Position numbers and translations under genes: made by a program. Below, in pieces: positions 21,016 to 33,197 of a stretch of 64,000 bases of DNA (the stretch's first letter is position 1; each line of letters begins with the position of its first letter). The notes beneath the pieces were generated by a model. That model searched no databases. It saw nothing but the letters and a program-made list of their open reading frames with translations, and had not been told where the DNA came from. The stretch comes from Verticillium longisporum (taxonomy: Eukaryota > Ascomycota > Sordariomycetes > Glomerellales > Plectosphaerellaceae). The DNA lies in the NCBI GenBank assembly GCA_019188255.1, contig JAETXT010000013.1, forward strand, positions 2,170,001 through 2,234,000. The letters are read 5' to 3'.

Positions 21016-24000
21016 CTACGCGTGGCCCGCCGACTGCGCCAGCTCGTTGAGCTTGCCCTGCTCCTCGGCATTCAGCAGGCCGTACCACTCCTTAAAGTTG
21101 GCCACGTCCTCTCTGGCGGCACGCAGGAAGAACTCGGTCAGGTACGCCTGCGTCTCGTCGTCCCGCTGGCGGTTGCCCGAGGCCTCGATAAACGAGAGCA
21201 GGTCGTCCTTTGTGGACCCGAGGCTGAGGTCGAGCGTGTCTGGGTCATCCTCCCAGCCGTCGTCGTCGTTGGCCTCGTCCTCAAACTCGCGGGCCGCGGC
21301 AGCCGCGGCCGCAGCCGTTGTCGACGCATTGTTAACGCCCGACGCGGAGAGGAGTTCCTCAATAAGGACCTTGAGAATCTTGAGCGTCGCGGGGACAATG
21401 GTGTATTTGTCAGGGTCTGCCAGATGTAGTCAGTAGGAGTTCTCGGGCCGTGGGTTCAGTTAGAATTGCACATACTAGCCTTGGCGCGCGAACGCGTCAT
21501 GATCTTTCCCTCGTCGCTGCTCGGGAGCAGTTCGCCGCGAACTTGAATCTGCGACAGGCGAGGATCGTTCAGCGAGTACAGCTTGGAAAGGGCGATGACG
21601 TTCTGGCGAATCTCGTCGTAGCCGGCAAAGTTGACAGAGTTCTCAAGCCACTTGCTCATGACAACTTGCAGGCCGCTCTCGTTGTTAATCTGGATCTGGC
21701 TGAGGAACTCCACAACGTCGTGGGCACCAGTCAGAGACAGACGCGCAAACACAAGGATCAGAGACTGGATGAATTGCGCAGCCTCGGCAGACGCGAGCCT
21801 CGTCGCGACAGCTTCGAGCAGCTTGGGAAGGAAGGGCCCGAGCCTTTCGTTGCCGGCCTTCTCCACGAGCTCGACAGCGAGACCGCCGACTTCGGATGCC
21901 GAGTTGTCCTCGATGGAAGAGCCGAGCAGACGGTCGATAATGCGCAGGCACACCTCGAGCCCAGACTTGCCGTCCTCGTTCCAGGCAAAGACCTGGTGGT
22001 GGTCGTGCTGCAAAAGGTACTTGACAGCTTCGGAACCTGGCCGGAGCACCTCGCCCTCGTTGGAGTCCATCAGGACTTTGTTCAACTTGGGCAGGGTAGC
22101 AGCGACGAAGCCCGCAGGCAGAGGCTCCGAGCCGTGTTCAATCAGCACGGTCAGGAGCTCGACGGCGGTCTAGAAGAAGATCAGCGTGATCCAGCTTTGA
22201 TGCACTTGGTGTGTGGCCTTACCGTCACGAGGGGTCGTTCTCCGTCACAGCCGCCGTGTTGAAGGCAGCAATCAGAGTGGGGAGGACCTTGGCACAGAGG
22301 GCCGCGTAGGAGGCCGAGTCGGACAGGCTACGGACAATATCCTCAAAAGCCTCGCCAACCAGCATGAGGGCCTGGAAGTTGGACGAGGCGTACTTGGCAA
22401 TGTGGAACAGAATATCGACGGACTGCACATCCTGTGCCTGAATGGCGACACGAGCGTCCAGGTTGATGGCCAGACGGATGGTCTCGGCGAGAGTCACGAC
22501 GAGCTCCTCATACGCCTCGAGGTCATCGGGGTCCTTGTCCTGCATGTATTGGGAGATGGCGTTGAGCATAGGTACCTGGCGATCAGCAGGGACTCTGCCG
22601 GAGCGCATGAAGTACTCAAGAGCCTTGATGCAGGAGAGCTGAACGACCTCCTCGCCCTCGGTAGTGATGCAGGCAATGGTACGGTCAAGAAGCGCGGCAG
22701 GGGTTTGGACAGCACGGGTCAAGTTGCCGCCGAGCAGGTAGCCACGGGCACGGAGGTAGGGCTCCTCAGACTGGTTGATGGAATAGTCCACGAGGGCGAG
22801 GTAGGCCTCGGTAATGTGAGAAGGAATGGACTTGTCCATGTCGTGGAAATCGCTGAGAAGCATGCTGAAAAGAAAGAGTGAAGCCTCCTGGGTCTTCCAG
22901 GGGGCCTTGTCGCCGGAGAAGAGAGTCTGCGTGTAGGCGAAGACGGCGTCGACAGTTTTTTGGCTGTACCACTCGCCCAGCTTGATAAGCAGGTCGCTGG
23001 CAGCAATACGCGCCGTGTAGTTGGCCGAGGCCGACGTCTCCTCGACCAGGTAGAGGGAGCAGTCGATGTCCCACATGCCCTGCTCCTCGCTACCGATGCG
23101 AGAGTACGAAGCGAGCATGCTCATGACCTCGACCATCCAGGAGGGCTCACCGGACGTGGCGCTCTGCTCCAACTGGCGGGCGAGCTCGGCGACGACCGGC
23201 GGCGCCCTGAAGCACTGGTTGAGGAAGTCCAGCTCCTCGACGACAAGGTAATCGAGAGTGAACGGCAGGGCGTCCGAGTCCTCCATGCGGCCTTGGGTGG
23301 CGTTGTTGATGTAGAGGTTCTCGTAGGGTGTCTGCAGCGTCTTCAGCTCGGACCAGACAGTGGAGAAGAGGTCGACGCTCTGCGGGGTCATGAGGTTGCT
23401 GAAGACATTCTTGATCTTCAGAAGCGTCTTGACCGACTGGATCTTGATGGAGATAACGCCATTCCACGGCTCGGGCTGGCGGAGATCACCAGGGCCGGCG
23501 GCAGGTGCCTCGGGCAGGGGTGTCTTGAGGACTTGCAAGAAGAAGGGGAACCACTGCTTCAGTGCTTCATCGGCAAAGGCCTTGACGTCCGTCGGGTGGT
23601 CCTCCTTGACAATATCCATGAGGTCGAAGCAGCCGCGGAAGATGGACACGGCCTGGGCGCGTAGGCTGGGGCGGCGGTTCTCGTCAAAGGCGACCTGCGT
23701 GACGGCCTTGACAATCTCACGGGCCATGGAGAAGAATTGGTCCTCGCTCAGGCTTTCGTCAATGACATCGCTGAGAATCTTGAGGCCTCCGTAGATCTGG
23801 GCGTCGGTTCCGCTGGGAATGACGGCAAAAAGGGCGGGCAGGAGGTGAGGCCAGCGCTCGGGGAAGTCGTACGAGGCAATCTTGCCGACAGAGTAACTGG
23901 TCAGGGCCTTGATCTTCTTGTCGCCCTCGTCGTTCAGCGCGAGCTGGAGCAGAGCATTTCGAAGGGAGTCCCGCGTGGCGTCGGGGATGTCAATCATGGG

Positions 24001-24248
24001 CTCGTCGGCGCGGTCCTCGTCCTGCCCCAGTTCCTGGCAATGAACTTGTTCAGCGTGGTCAGCGCGAGCTGACGCACGGCAACGTCAATGGAGGCATGGC
24101 TGGCAATGTTGACGAGGGCGGTCGGGAAGGCGGGGTTCGCGCGGGTTCGCTGCAGCTCGATTTCTGCCTGCTGCCGCTTCGTCTGGCTCTGAGGCTCGGC
24201 CGAGGCATGCGCGACGTCGTTCAGCAGAGAAATCAGCTGGTCCTCCAT
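21016..24248 (-). CDS. KAP114: Importin beta family karyopherin KAP114 (importin-9)
   Basis: Nuclear import receptor carrying TBP and core histones. Exons 24248-22223, 22169-21476 and 21416-21016. Sum 3121 nt, two short of a multiple of three. Two one-base losses explain this: the C4 run at 24025-24028 (after IARNWG, before DEDRADEPMIDIPD) and the G4 run at 22231-22234 (before LVT and the next exon). With both, 1040 residues. The N-terminus shows the importin N domain (VRQLALTTLNKFIARNW), then YDFPERWPHLLPAL, the most conserved HEAT motif of the family, and HEAT repeats throughout. A C-terminal acidic insert (EFEDEANDDDGWEDDPDTL) is the acidic loop before the last helices, as in importin-9. 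An essential-type gene with two lesions argues for sequence error. Confidence 0.9.
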
Positions 24249-25150
24249 GATGGGCGCTGCGACGCTGGCGTCTGCACAGCTGGGGGTGAGGGGCCGGAAA
24301 GGGCTATCGGCAGTTCGGAATTCGCTTCACGCGAGGATGGCAGTCGAAAACTCAACACCTCTGTTTTTGGCGTGAGGTGGAACGTTTTGGCTGGGTATTT
24401 GGGTTGGAAGGTTGCTTGAATTCGAAATCGACGTCGAACCTGAAGTCGAGATCGAGTAGATGAGAAGTGGGGTGGGAAAAGACAACAAGTGCGCGTGGAA
24501 CAATTATCACAGAAAGGTCAAGGCACAGCTCAGCACAAGCAGAAGCACAAGAAGAAGCACGGGCAGGCACGAATGGAGGGGTGCAGTGTGGAGTTGGTCA
24601 GGGTGTCTCAGGTCGTTTTTTTGGTGGGGTAGATATTTTGACGGTGGCAGCTGTGCAGGGAGCAGCCCACGCGCGCGCCGCCGTTGCCCAATGTTTATTG
24701 ACTTGGGATGTCCGATGCCGCCCGTGGCTGCACCCACGACCCCTGACAGACTTGGACCAGGGCGACGGCGCGTCCTGCTTGGGCCTTGGGATCCTGCCGG
24801 CATGCAATCGTGAGAAGATGATGCGACAGCCGGCACGCAGCACGTTGCGCTGAACATGGTCTGATGGTGCCGGCGCTACTGGATGGATCCAGGGGTCGTC
24901 GGTCGCCTTCTGGCTATGACCACCCCAGCATCTCAAACGCTGCCGAATCTACCGGATACACCACGACATTGACCAAGCTTTTGGTGAAACGAAACAAAAC
25001 AATTCCCACAGAGGGTGACGATGCATCGCCATCATGGCCAGGCTTATTTAGCCTTGCCAAACAACAGCATGGGTCTCATGCTGTGGAAAAATACGCAAAA
25101 GAATTGCACAGAGCGTCTAGTCATGAACACATTCAGAAATGCAAAAATAA
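24249..25150. other. KAP114 promoter and downstream flank of tRNA-Ala
   Basis: No gene supported. A T-rich terminator-like stretch for the tRNA (TTATTTTTG on the minus strand at about 25150-25142) lies at the right edge. Confidence 0.5.
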
Positions 25151-25255
25151 TGGACAATGCGCGAATCGAACGCGCGACCTTCAGCAAGCAAGTATCCAGG
25201 ATCAGAAGACCTTGTCGGATGCTAAGCAGACGTTATACCACTAAACCAATCGCCC
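25151..25255 (-). tRNA. tRNA-Ala (anticodon AGC) with a 33-nt intron
   Basis: On the minus strand the acceptor stem GGGCGAT pairs with ATTGTCC and keeps the G3.U70 wobble that defines alanine identity; the discriminator is A. The T stem is GCGCG/CGCGC around TTCGATT. The anticodon loop TTAGCA-T places AGC at plus 25221-25223, and an intron of about 33 nt sits at the canonical position after base 37. The anticodon stem TCTGC/GCTGA has one U.U mismatch, which could mean slightly different splice points. Downstream there is a T-rich RNA polymerase III terminator. Confidence 0.85.
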
Positions 25256-25592
25256 TTGGCTGATTTCGGCTCCAGACCCACGGCCTCATCCCCAGCGAGG
25301 TGCTGGCGTTAGGGCTCGATCGCTCTCTTTTTCGGGCAGCTTTCCCACTTGGATCGGACCCCGGTGGGTGGAACTCAGTCGTGGCTCCACCGGGACGGAG
25401 CTTTCGCGGGGGTGACATCGGGGCACGTTGCACAACTATGATACATTGAATGCCGTCCCTTCATGGACAGATCTTGTGCGGGTAGCATAGTCTCAAGCAT
25501 GGCATGGTAGATGGTTTTCAGAACAGGTGCTTTGGATGGAGGGCACGCTCTGGGCGCTCACAAACTACAGTGCTCAAAGAAAGAGACAAATA
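25256..25592. other. Short intergenic region
   Basis: Holds the upstream region of tRNA-Ala and the 3' flank of the regulator gene. Nothing further seen. Confidence 0.4.
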
Positions 25593-27764
25593 TCATCGGA
25601 AACCAACCAGAGATCTCGGTGCGTAGTCCAGGTTTGCCAATATCTCGACAAACTGCGCGATATACTCGCGGCTGCGTCTTTCGACATCGCTGAGGACGCC
25701 CGAGCCCTCGCTGCGTTCCAGCAGCGTGGCTGCAATCTCTCGAATCTTGACAATCTGTTTCGCGTCAGAACAATCAGCTGCCGAGGAACAATCTATCCGA
25801 GGCAAGGCGGCAACTCACCATCGACGAGCCGTTCGACTCGAGCGTCCAGGCCGAACAGTAATGCACAACGTCAAGAAGCTCCCGGGCGACCGATTCCTTC
25901 AGTTGCCAGAGTTGTTCGCGGGCGGAGGTATCGGGCGTAGCCGGGTCGCTTGCTGGCGAGGTCCCTTGGCTGCCGGCTCTTGCGCCGTGGTCAGATCGCT
26001 CAACTTTGTCGAGGCACATTTCCAGGATCATGGATTGCAGGTAGATGCTCGTGATGTGAACGTTGGCTCGCATTATGTCAAATTGGGGCGACACGGCGGG
26101 TAGAGCACCTCTTTCGGCGTCATACGTGGCAGGCGAACCTCGTCGACGCGGCATTCGAAGCTCAGGCGGCAGATTGCTCAGCGTCGTGTTGAGTCTTGTC
26201 ATGACGTGGAAAAGAGAGTCCAACGTAGGTATTGACCCTTGAAACTTCGGTTTCTGTCGCTCGTCGTTGTCGAGAAGACGCGGCACAAGCGTGCCAGACG
26301 ACAGGTGGTATGCCTGTGGAGGACCGGGAAAGGCCTTGTGCAAGAGGTCAACGATGCAGAGGAATACCTTGATCAAGGCAATGAAGCCTGAGATCATGGG
26401 CAACGGTCGATCGCGGGGCGCATGACTGGGCATCTGGTCCAGAGCCCGGTTGCCAATTTCGTCGTCGGCAAGTTCCAGCGGGAGCAAAAAGTCCCAATCA
26501 GTCGACAACGGGTCATAGCTGAGGCCGGTGTGAGGGATGACAAACGACATTCGGTCGTGGCTACGCGACATTAGCATTCATGGCGGCAAGAATCGATCAC
26601 GCTGCTGTCCATACATCTGAAAGATGAACAACAGCCAGAAAGCCCGTTTGCACATCTCGGCCTCAATGGGGGTGAAGCGCACGTAGCTGGCCTTCTTGTA
26701 CAGCTCAAGGGCTCGGAAGTAGAGGATGGCCTCGCCGGCATAGCTCCACCCAGAAGCCGTGCGGCCTGCGTAGAGAGCGGCGATGGTCAGGGCCAGCGAG
26801 ACCAGCATGGTGTCCATCGTGGGCTGGTCCTGCCACATGGGCTCGCTCCCCAGGCGGCTCAGTAGGATGAGCTGGGATGCTCTGTCGACCATCTGGCCGA
26901 CATCGGCGTACAGGGACGAGCCATAGACTGTGATTCTTCGGGGAATGGACGCCACCGTGGCGGCACAGAGGGATATGGTCAGGCGAAGGAATACGGGGTC
27001 GGTTTCATAGCGTCGCGCGTCAAAGGCGGCTTGGTATGTTGCGACGTGCACAATGGGAAGCACGGGATAGACGCGGTCGAAGAAGTCGTCAATGATCATC
27101 TTGAGGGTGTATTCCGGCACAAAGTCTGTGATTGACACATGTCCGACGGGTAGCTGCTGAAGCCGATGGGGTTGGTGGACCTGGTGTGTCTGTGTCTGTG
27201 GGAAGAAGCTCGTAGTGGCGGTAGTGGTGGTGGTGGTGGTGCTGGGGCTTGCGACTGCGACGAATGAAGGCGTCGTTGGCGTCTGAGGCTCGTCACTGGT
27301 GCTGGCGGTGGCAGCGCGCTGCTTTGCCTCGGCAACACGCCTACAGATGGCGACAATGTCAGAGCCTGATCTTGGACGGACTTGGGCGCTTGACGGTCGG
27401 TCGGCGGGGAGGGGGTGTACCTGCTAGGCGGGCCTCGCGGCTTCCGTGTGGTCAAGAAGGTGCATGGCACCTCCGCCTTCTGACATTTCTGGCACGTAGT
27501 CGAGGAAATTTCGTGGTTGAATACACACTGCTCAGGAACCAGATCAGCGTTCTGCAGTGCTTGGCACCCCGGGCGCTGAGGTGGGTGGGGGATGTCAGGT
27601 TGAGGTCGAGGTCGATTGGTGGTGCCTACCTGGATCTTGCGCTCACGGCATAGATCGCATGCCTTTCGGGCGATCGAGCGGCCCTTTCTGGAACTTTCAG
27701 CCATTGGAAGCGCATCGCGAGAGGTCGTAGAAGCTGTCGCCGGGGAGGTTGACTCAGGGTTCAC
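25593..27764 (-). CDS. Zn2Cys6 transcription factor with fungal_trans domain, one frameshift
   Basis: Exons 27764-27630, 27527-26615, 26560-25819, 25754-25593 (1952 nt; one added base gives 650 residues). The zinc cluster is split by intron 1: CDLCRERKIQ joins CVFNHEISSTTCQKCQKAEV, giving C-x2-C-x6-C-x10-C-x2-C-x6-C. The linker of ten residues is longer than usual. The frame is lost in the G4-A-G5 tract at 27406-27415 in a Pro/Ser-rich linker and resumes as RPRSGSDIVAICRRV. The regulatory domain follows from SITDFVPEYTLKMIIDDFF through HDRMSFVIPHTGLSYDP, which needs intron 26614-26561. It is divergent from the CYP53 gene, so it may control it. Target and inducer unknown. Confidence 0.85.
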
Positions 27765-28971
27765 ATGGCGTATGCAGCCATGGACCCAAGCATCTTTGCG
27801 TCGTCAAGTTGCGTTGCGCGCGGCGGCAGCGGATCCAGGTCGATGGTTCGTCGTTCGACTGTGGAGTCTTCTCCTTCCTTGCCCGCCGCCCCTGCCCCGC
27901 GGGGGGAGACGATCAGAAGTATGCATTAAAGTGGATGAGTTGGATGGTGTCCCGATATTTGTAATTATCAGGGTCCATGACGTTGTCCGAATGAACCTTG
28001 GTTTCCCCGAAACTGGAGGCGACCACACTCTACCAAATCTCTTCTGGGACCGAAACCTGCTACGGAACCGACAGCTGCCTTTTAGAGATGCCATCCCTGC
28101 TTCTATTCCGTGGCTTCTCACATCTCGTGACCGACCAGTCAGGATCGCAGGTTGTCGGAAACCATCGAGTGAAAGATGAAAGTCAATCAGGAACGTGAGA
28201 CATTGCTGTTCCATTGGCGCTACGCTGCACGAGTCAACCCGACTCCGACCTCTCCCAATCCCCTCTACTGGTACATGGTTTATTCATCTCATTGAGAGTT
28301 CACTAACCAAGCCTGGTATCGCAGGCATGCCTGCCGACGCTTCAACCCCCGACTTCTCAAAGCCCATGACGAAGCTTGTGAGGAATCCATTATGCAATCA
28401 TACCTAGGCTTTTCCACGCTGGTGTACAGTACGCCAACGGTTTCACAACGGGAATAAGAAGAAGCCTTGCCAATATCTGTCTTCGCAACTTGTCTCTTCC
28501 ACACTGCGCGTTCGCTTTTCCCCGCAGTCGGCGTCGGTAGCCAGCGTCGGGAGTTGAAATCGCGGGGCACTCTACACCGGCCTGGAGTTGCTCTTCACGG
28601 AGGCCCCAACGACTATCCGTCTAGAAACCAAAACGCCAAGGAGCTGCCAGAGGAAATACTCGGCTTTAAAACCATATGCTGTCATTGTCAATCCAAGAGC
28701 TCTCATTGAGGGGTTGACCAAGCTCCACGGAAATCGAAACGGCACTTCGTGGGGTACGGAACGTGCACCCGACAAACTATCCACCAGCCGGGCTATTTGA
28801 CTTGAGCCTCTGACCCCTCGAGGGAGAGAGTGTGTGTCTAGAGTCGCAGTATAAAGTCCTGGTATCTGCCCCATGGCAGCCGAGCCCTGGCAAGCCCGTC
28901 CCCGTTCACTATCATCCGACACATCCGCTTTGCCCACAGCATAGCAACACCGCTCAAGGCACGCTCACACA
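27765..28971. promoter_or_regulatory. Shared 1.2-kb intergenic region between the regulator and the CYP53 gene
   Basis: Separates two divergently transcribed genes, so it should hold both promoters. A TATAAAG at 28850-28856 is 116 bp upstream of the P450 start and is a fair TATA box. No coding region supported inside. Confidence 0.5.
28850..28856 (+). promoter_or_regulatory. Probable TATA box of the CYP53 gene
   Basis: TATAAAG located 116 bp before the ATG at 28972. Confidence 0.4.
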
Positions 28972-30571
28972 ATGTCCATTGCTAGTCTGATCTTGTCGCC
29001 ATGGACGGCGCTGGCCGCTTCTGAGTTCTACTACTTGTACCCATATTTCTTCACGTATAGCCAGTTCCGAGATATTCCAGGTCCGCTACTGGCACGCCTC
29101 TCCAACGTCTGGCTCTTTGCAACCGCGCGACGAGGCAAACGGTTTCTGCTTGTCCACGAGGCCCACCAAAATTATGGTCCTGTTATGCGCATCCAACCAA
29201 ACCATATCAGTATCAACAACGATGAGGCCATCCAAGCCATATACGGCCACGGCAATGGCTTCCTGAAAGCGTAGGCACTTTGCACCATACACTTGCTTCC
29301 TATGACCCGGCTAGTCAACGAGGAAACTGACATGTTCCAGCGACTTCTATGACGCCTTTGTCTCCATTCGTCGCGGTCTCTTCAACACGCGCTCCCGCGC
29401 CGAACACAGCCGCAAGCGCAAGATTGTCTCGAACACGTTCAGCGCAAAGTCCATCGTCCAGTTTGAGCCCTACATCCACCACAACCTCGAGCTCTTCGTC
29501 CAAAAGTGGGACGAGCTCGCCGCGCGCGCCGCCACGACGAGCCCCGACGGCGCCGTCCATGTCGACTGTCTGAATTGGTTCAACTACATTGCCTTCGACG
29601 TCATTGGTGACCTCGCCTTCGGCGCCCCCTTTGGCATGCTCGAGTCGGGCGCCGACATGGCCGAGGTGCGCGCGTCGCCCGACAGCCCGCCCGTCTATGC
29701 CGCAGCCGTCGAGATCCTCAACCGCCGCGGCGAGGTGTGCGGCACCCTCGGCTGCATGCCCGACCTTGTGCCCTACGCAAAGTGGCTGCCGGACCCTTTC
29801 TTCAACAGAGGCCTGGCCGCCGTCAAGGACCTCGCCGGCATCGCCATTGCCCGGGTCCGCCGCCGCCTCGATGCCCCGCCACCGCCCGACCGCAAGGATC
29901 TCCTCGCGCGCCTCATGGAGGGCCGCGACGACATGGGTGAGCCCCTCGGCCGCGAGGAGCTCACGGCCGAGGCCCTGACGCAGCTCATCGCCGGCTCCGA
30001 CACGACCTCCAACACGTCGTGCGCCTTGCTTTACCACGTCGTCCGCACGCCCGGCGTCGTCGCCAAGCTCCAGGCCGAGCTCGACGCTGCCGTCCCCGCC
30101 GACGTGCCGGTGCCCACCTTTGATCAGGTCAAGGAACTGCCGTACCTACAGGCCGTCATCAACGAGACGATGCGCCACCACTCCACCTCGGGCATCGGGC
30201 TGCCGCGGCTCGTGCCCCTCGACTCGGCCGGCGTCGAGATCCTCGGTCGCTTCTACCCACCCGGCACGGTGCTCAGCGTGCCAACGTACAGCGTCCATCA
30301 TTCGAAGGAGATCTGGGGTCCGGACGCCGACGAGTTCAAGCCGGAGCGGTGGCACAACGTCACGGAGCGCCAGAAGAACGCGTTCATCCCGTTCAGCTAC
30401 GGGCCTAGAGCCTGCATTGGCAGAAACGTCGCCGACATGGAGCTCAAGCTGATCGTGGCAGCGTGGGTGAGGAGGTATGACGTCGTTCTGCGACAGGACG
30501 CCATGGAGACGCGCGAGGGGTTCCTCAGGAAGCCAGTCGCGCTCGAAATCGGGTTCAAGAGGAGGCAGTAG
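28972..30571 (+). CDS. Cytochrome P450, benzoate 4-hydroxylase type (CYP53 family)
   Basis: Exons 28972-29270 and 29341-30571, 509 residues, no defect. An N-terminal hydrophobic anchor (about 1-25) points to the ER. Diagnostic stretches: [41 protein letters not shown]-helix [10 protein letters not shown], ExxR as ETMR, FKPERW, and the haem loop [12 protein letters not shown] with the axial Cys. The first half matches the CYP53 pattern, the fungal enzymes that para-hydroxylate benzoate to 4-hydroxybenzoate for the beta-ketoadipate route or detoxification. Codon third positions are strongly C-biased, which suggests good expression. It is flanked by a divergent Zn2Cys6 regulator and a convergent flavin monooxygenase. 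Confidence 0.92.
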
Positions 30572-30960
30572 ACGATGGCAGGCAATCGCGAGGCAATTGA
30601 AGCCGATGTTACAGTGTATTTTCTCGCACTTGGAGGATTATGGCCCTTGCTTCCAGCATGTAGCATACATTAACCACCCAAATCGAACAAGATCTACAAA
30701 ATCGGTGTTGCACAATGTCGTGTGGGATTTCATCAAAGAAACGAACATGTACTGACTAGATATACAGCGTATCGTGAGTTGATCATGATGCGCAAGAGCA
30801 GGTGGTAGGTGCAGTCTATCTCCTTTCATTCTGCCATGGGACATCTGCCAACTATCTCCTAAGTCCCCGCGTCTTCTCCGGCCCCCACTCCTTGCGCACA
30901 CTACAACGTCGTAACATCCTCATGACATGTTTCTAACTTTTTGTCATTCACGGGCACACC
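30572..30960. other. Convergent 3' region of P450 and monooxygenase genes
   Basis: About 390 bp between two facing genes, AT-richer than the genes, consistent with two 3' UTRs. No other feature seen. Confidence 0.5.
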
Positions 30961-32615
30961 TTATAGACTCCGCCCAATATCCCTCCCGGTCTCTTGATGC
31001 ACGCCGGCTCCGTTCCGCAGCGGCGTCTCAGCCTCAATGACACGCTTGGGCAGCGCATACCCAATGCCAAAGAAGACGAAGAATGCCCACTTCCAGCGGA
31101 AGGGGTTGAACGCAATGCAAAACGTAAACCACCAAACGAGCTCAGTGTAGGTGAAAAAGTCAAAGGCGGCAATGGGCGAGGCGGACTTGAGCAGCCGCGT
31201 AAAGTCAATCCAGAGGCGCATCCATGTTGGGTTGGGCCGCGTCAGCGGGTCGATGAGGAACATGAGCAGGATGCGGGTGTAGATGCCAATGTGCCAGTTT
31301 CCAACGGTGCCAATGGCATTGACGTACGTACTACAGAGGTCAGCATCTTGTCACTATGCGACACACGGGGCGTTGGACTTACCAGTTGATGGCCGAGATG
31401 GAGGGGTGGTTCGGAGGGAACGTCTGAAGGTACCAGTTGGGTGGGTCGTACGGCTCATCGAAGCAGTCGTCAGGCAGGAAGGAGAGCGAAGGGCGCTTGA
31501 AGCCAGTGGCCATGACGATCACGTCGGCAGGGATTGTTTCGGTCCTCCCCGGTCCACCCTTGGGCACTCCCTTGGAGCGGCGGCTGACGATGATGCCATC
31601 CTAGGTGAAATCTTCAATGTCGCCACGGATCCAGTCGGCCTTGCCCTCGCGAATCTTGTCCAGCACATCGCTATTGACCATGGGCGTGTCCTCGAAGATG
31701 CCCTTCTGGGACGGCGCAATGTCTGACAGATCGCGGTAGAAGAGACGGCGCAGAAGCATCTCTGGGACCCAGGAGAGAACCGTTTCCTGGCCAAACACAT
31801 TCAAGGCCAGCAGCATGTTGACCACGGGGTTCCTAGGGATGATCCACTTGTCGCTCCTCGAGAGGATGTAGGTCTTGTCGGCATCCTCGGCCGCAGCGAA
31901 CTCGAGAGCCTCGACGGCACTGGCGCCGCCGCCAATGACGGCAATCCTCTTGCCCTTGGCGCTCTTGCCCGTCAGCTGGCTCGAGTGGTAGACAGGACCC
32001 TGGAACTTTTCAATGCCGTCGACCTTGGGCATCTTTGGTTCGCCACATGTGCCGACGGCGCCGATGATGCCCTCGAACCGACCATTGGAAGTATTGTTGA
32101 CGATCCAGCGGCCCTTGTCATCCTGGTACACATTGTTGACAGGCGTGTTAAACTTGGTGCGCGTATCCAGACCGTAGCGCTCCCAAAGCTGGCGAACCTG
32201 GCTGACGATCTGCTGGCGATCCGGATAGCCGCGCTCCCAGTTCACCGACGGATGGAAGCGGTACATCATGGAGTGAATCTGGAGGCTCGAGGTGTTGTTC
32301 ACCTTCTGTGGGCAGTGTCAGTCACAGGATTCCCAAAAAAGCAAGTCAAACAAGCCGTACACTCCAGATGCCGCCCAGATCTGACTTGGGACCAGCCTCA
32401 AAAATGACAACGTCGAAACCATGGCCAATGCAGTGCGAGGCCGCAGCGACACCAGTGATGCCCGCGCCAATGACAGCAATCTTAGGACGGAGAAGCTGCC
32501 TGCTGGGGTCAGGCGGCGTTGGAGAGAGGAGTTTGTTGATGAACCATTGGAGCAGCTGGTAGACGAAAAGAAAGGGATGCAGAAGCGGGTTCTGCAAACC
32601 GGACTGAGACGGCAT
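30961..32615 (-). CDS. Flavin-containing monooxygenase with one in-frame TAG
   Basis: Exons 32615-32361, 32305-31383, 31330-30961, 1548 nt (515 codons plus stop). FAD Rossmann motif IAVIGAGITG near the N-terminus, FMO-type FQGPVYHSSQL, NADPH motif IAVIGGGASAVEA, and ATGF as VMATGFKRP. The order fits class B flavin monooxygenases that oxygenate N, S or carbonyl groups. A transmembrane-like stretch near residue 15 and a hydrophobic C-terminus suggest membrane association. A TAG at 31601-31603 (after RGDIEDFT) interrupts the frame; the rest (DGIIVSRRSKGVPKGG) is in the same frame and shows family motifs, so this is a substitution and not an indel. It may be a pseudogene, a base error, or a recent null allele. 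Confidence 0.85.
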
Positions 32616-33197
32616 GATGAAAGTCAATGGTGCTTGCAAGCCAGGCGGCGGAGAGAGAGGAAATGCTACCAAGGATGAGGAGGGAAGATGAATGTTTAAA
32701 GCACGCGAGAGGAAGAAAGAGACTCTGGAATGGATCAAGCCACTGCTTTGACATGTGAAGGCGGAATGAGGTCGGCGGAGACTTCTGCTGTTTGGCTTCT
32801 GGTTTCTAGTCCGAGTTGAAAATGGGGCAGCCGCGTAGCGTTGACGTCACGATGAAATGGGATGAAAGCCGCGTGGATTCTGATTTGACTTGCTCCGGTA
32901 CCAAAGCTGTCGTTTGATTGACGTTGACATTGCATTAGCTGATTCTTGGACAATACGACAAATCGTAAGGTTTGGGGGAGCTCTCGACAGTTCAATGGGC
33001 GGTGGAGCATGTCGGCGCGTCGTCCTGTGTCTTGGATCGTGTTGGAATGCCATCAGCCACGACACGTCCCCATTGTGAGCGCTTCTTTTGGTCCCCTCTC
33101 CCTGAGAACTGAACCGGCACATTGAGAGCAGGACAATTCGAGTCTAATTCCCAGCTCTTGCACCGTGCTGCGAACCTCATCTCGCCCAGAAATCCGC
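32616..33197. other. Intergenic region
   Basis: Promoter of the monooxygenase gene and 3' flank of LCP5. No gene or repeat seen. Confidence 0.45.

Noticed and set aside
21450..22262. Long open frame antisense to KAP114
   Set aside because: It is the mirror of a conserved coding region; GC-rich third positions remove stops from the antisense.
31579..31603. TAG in the monooxygenase as an intron acceptor
   Set aside because: The only upstream GT in phase would give a 25-bp intron, too short to splice; the surrounding codons are conserved.
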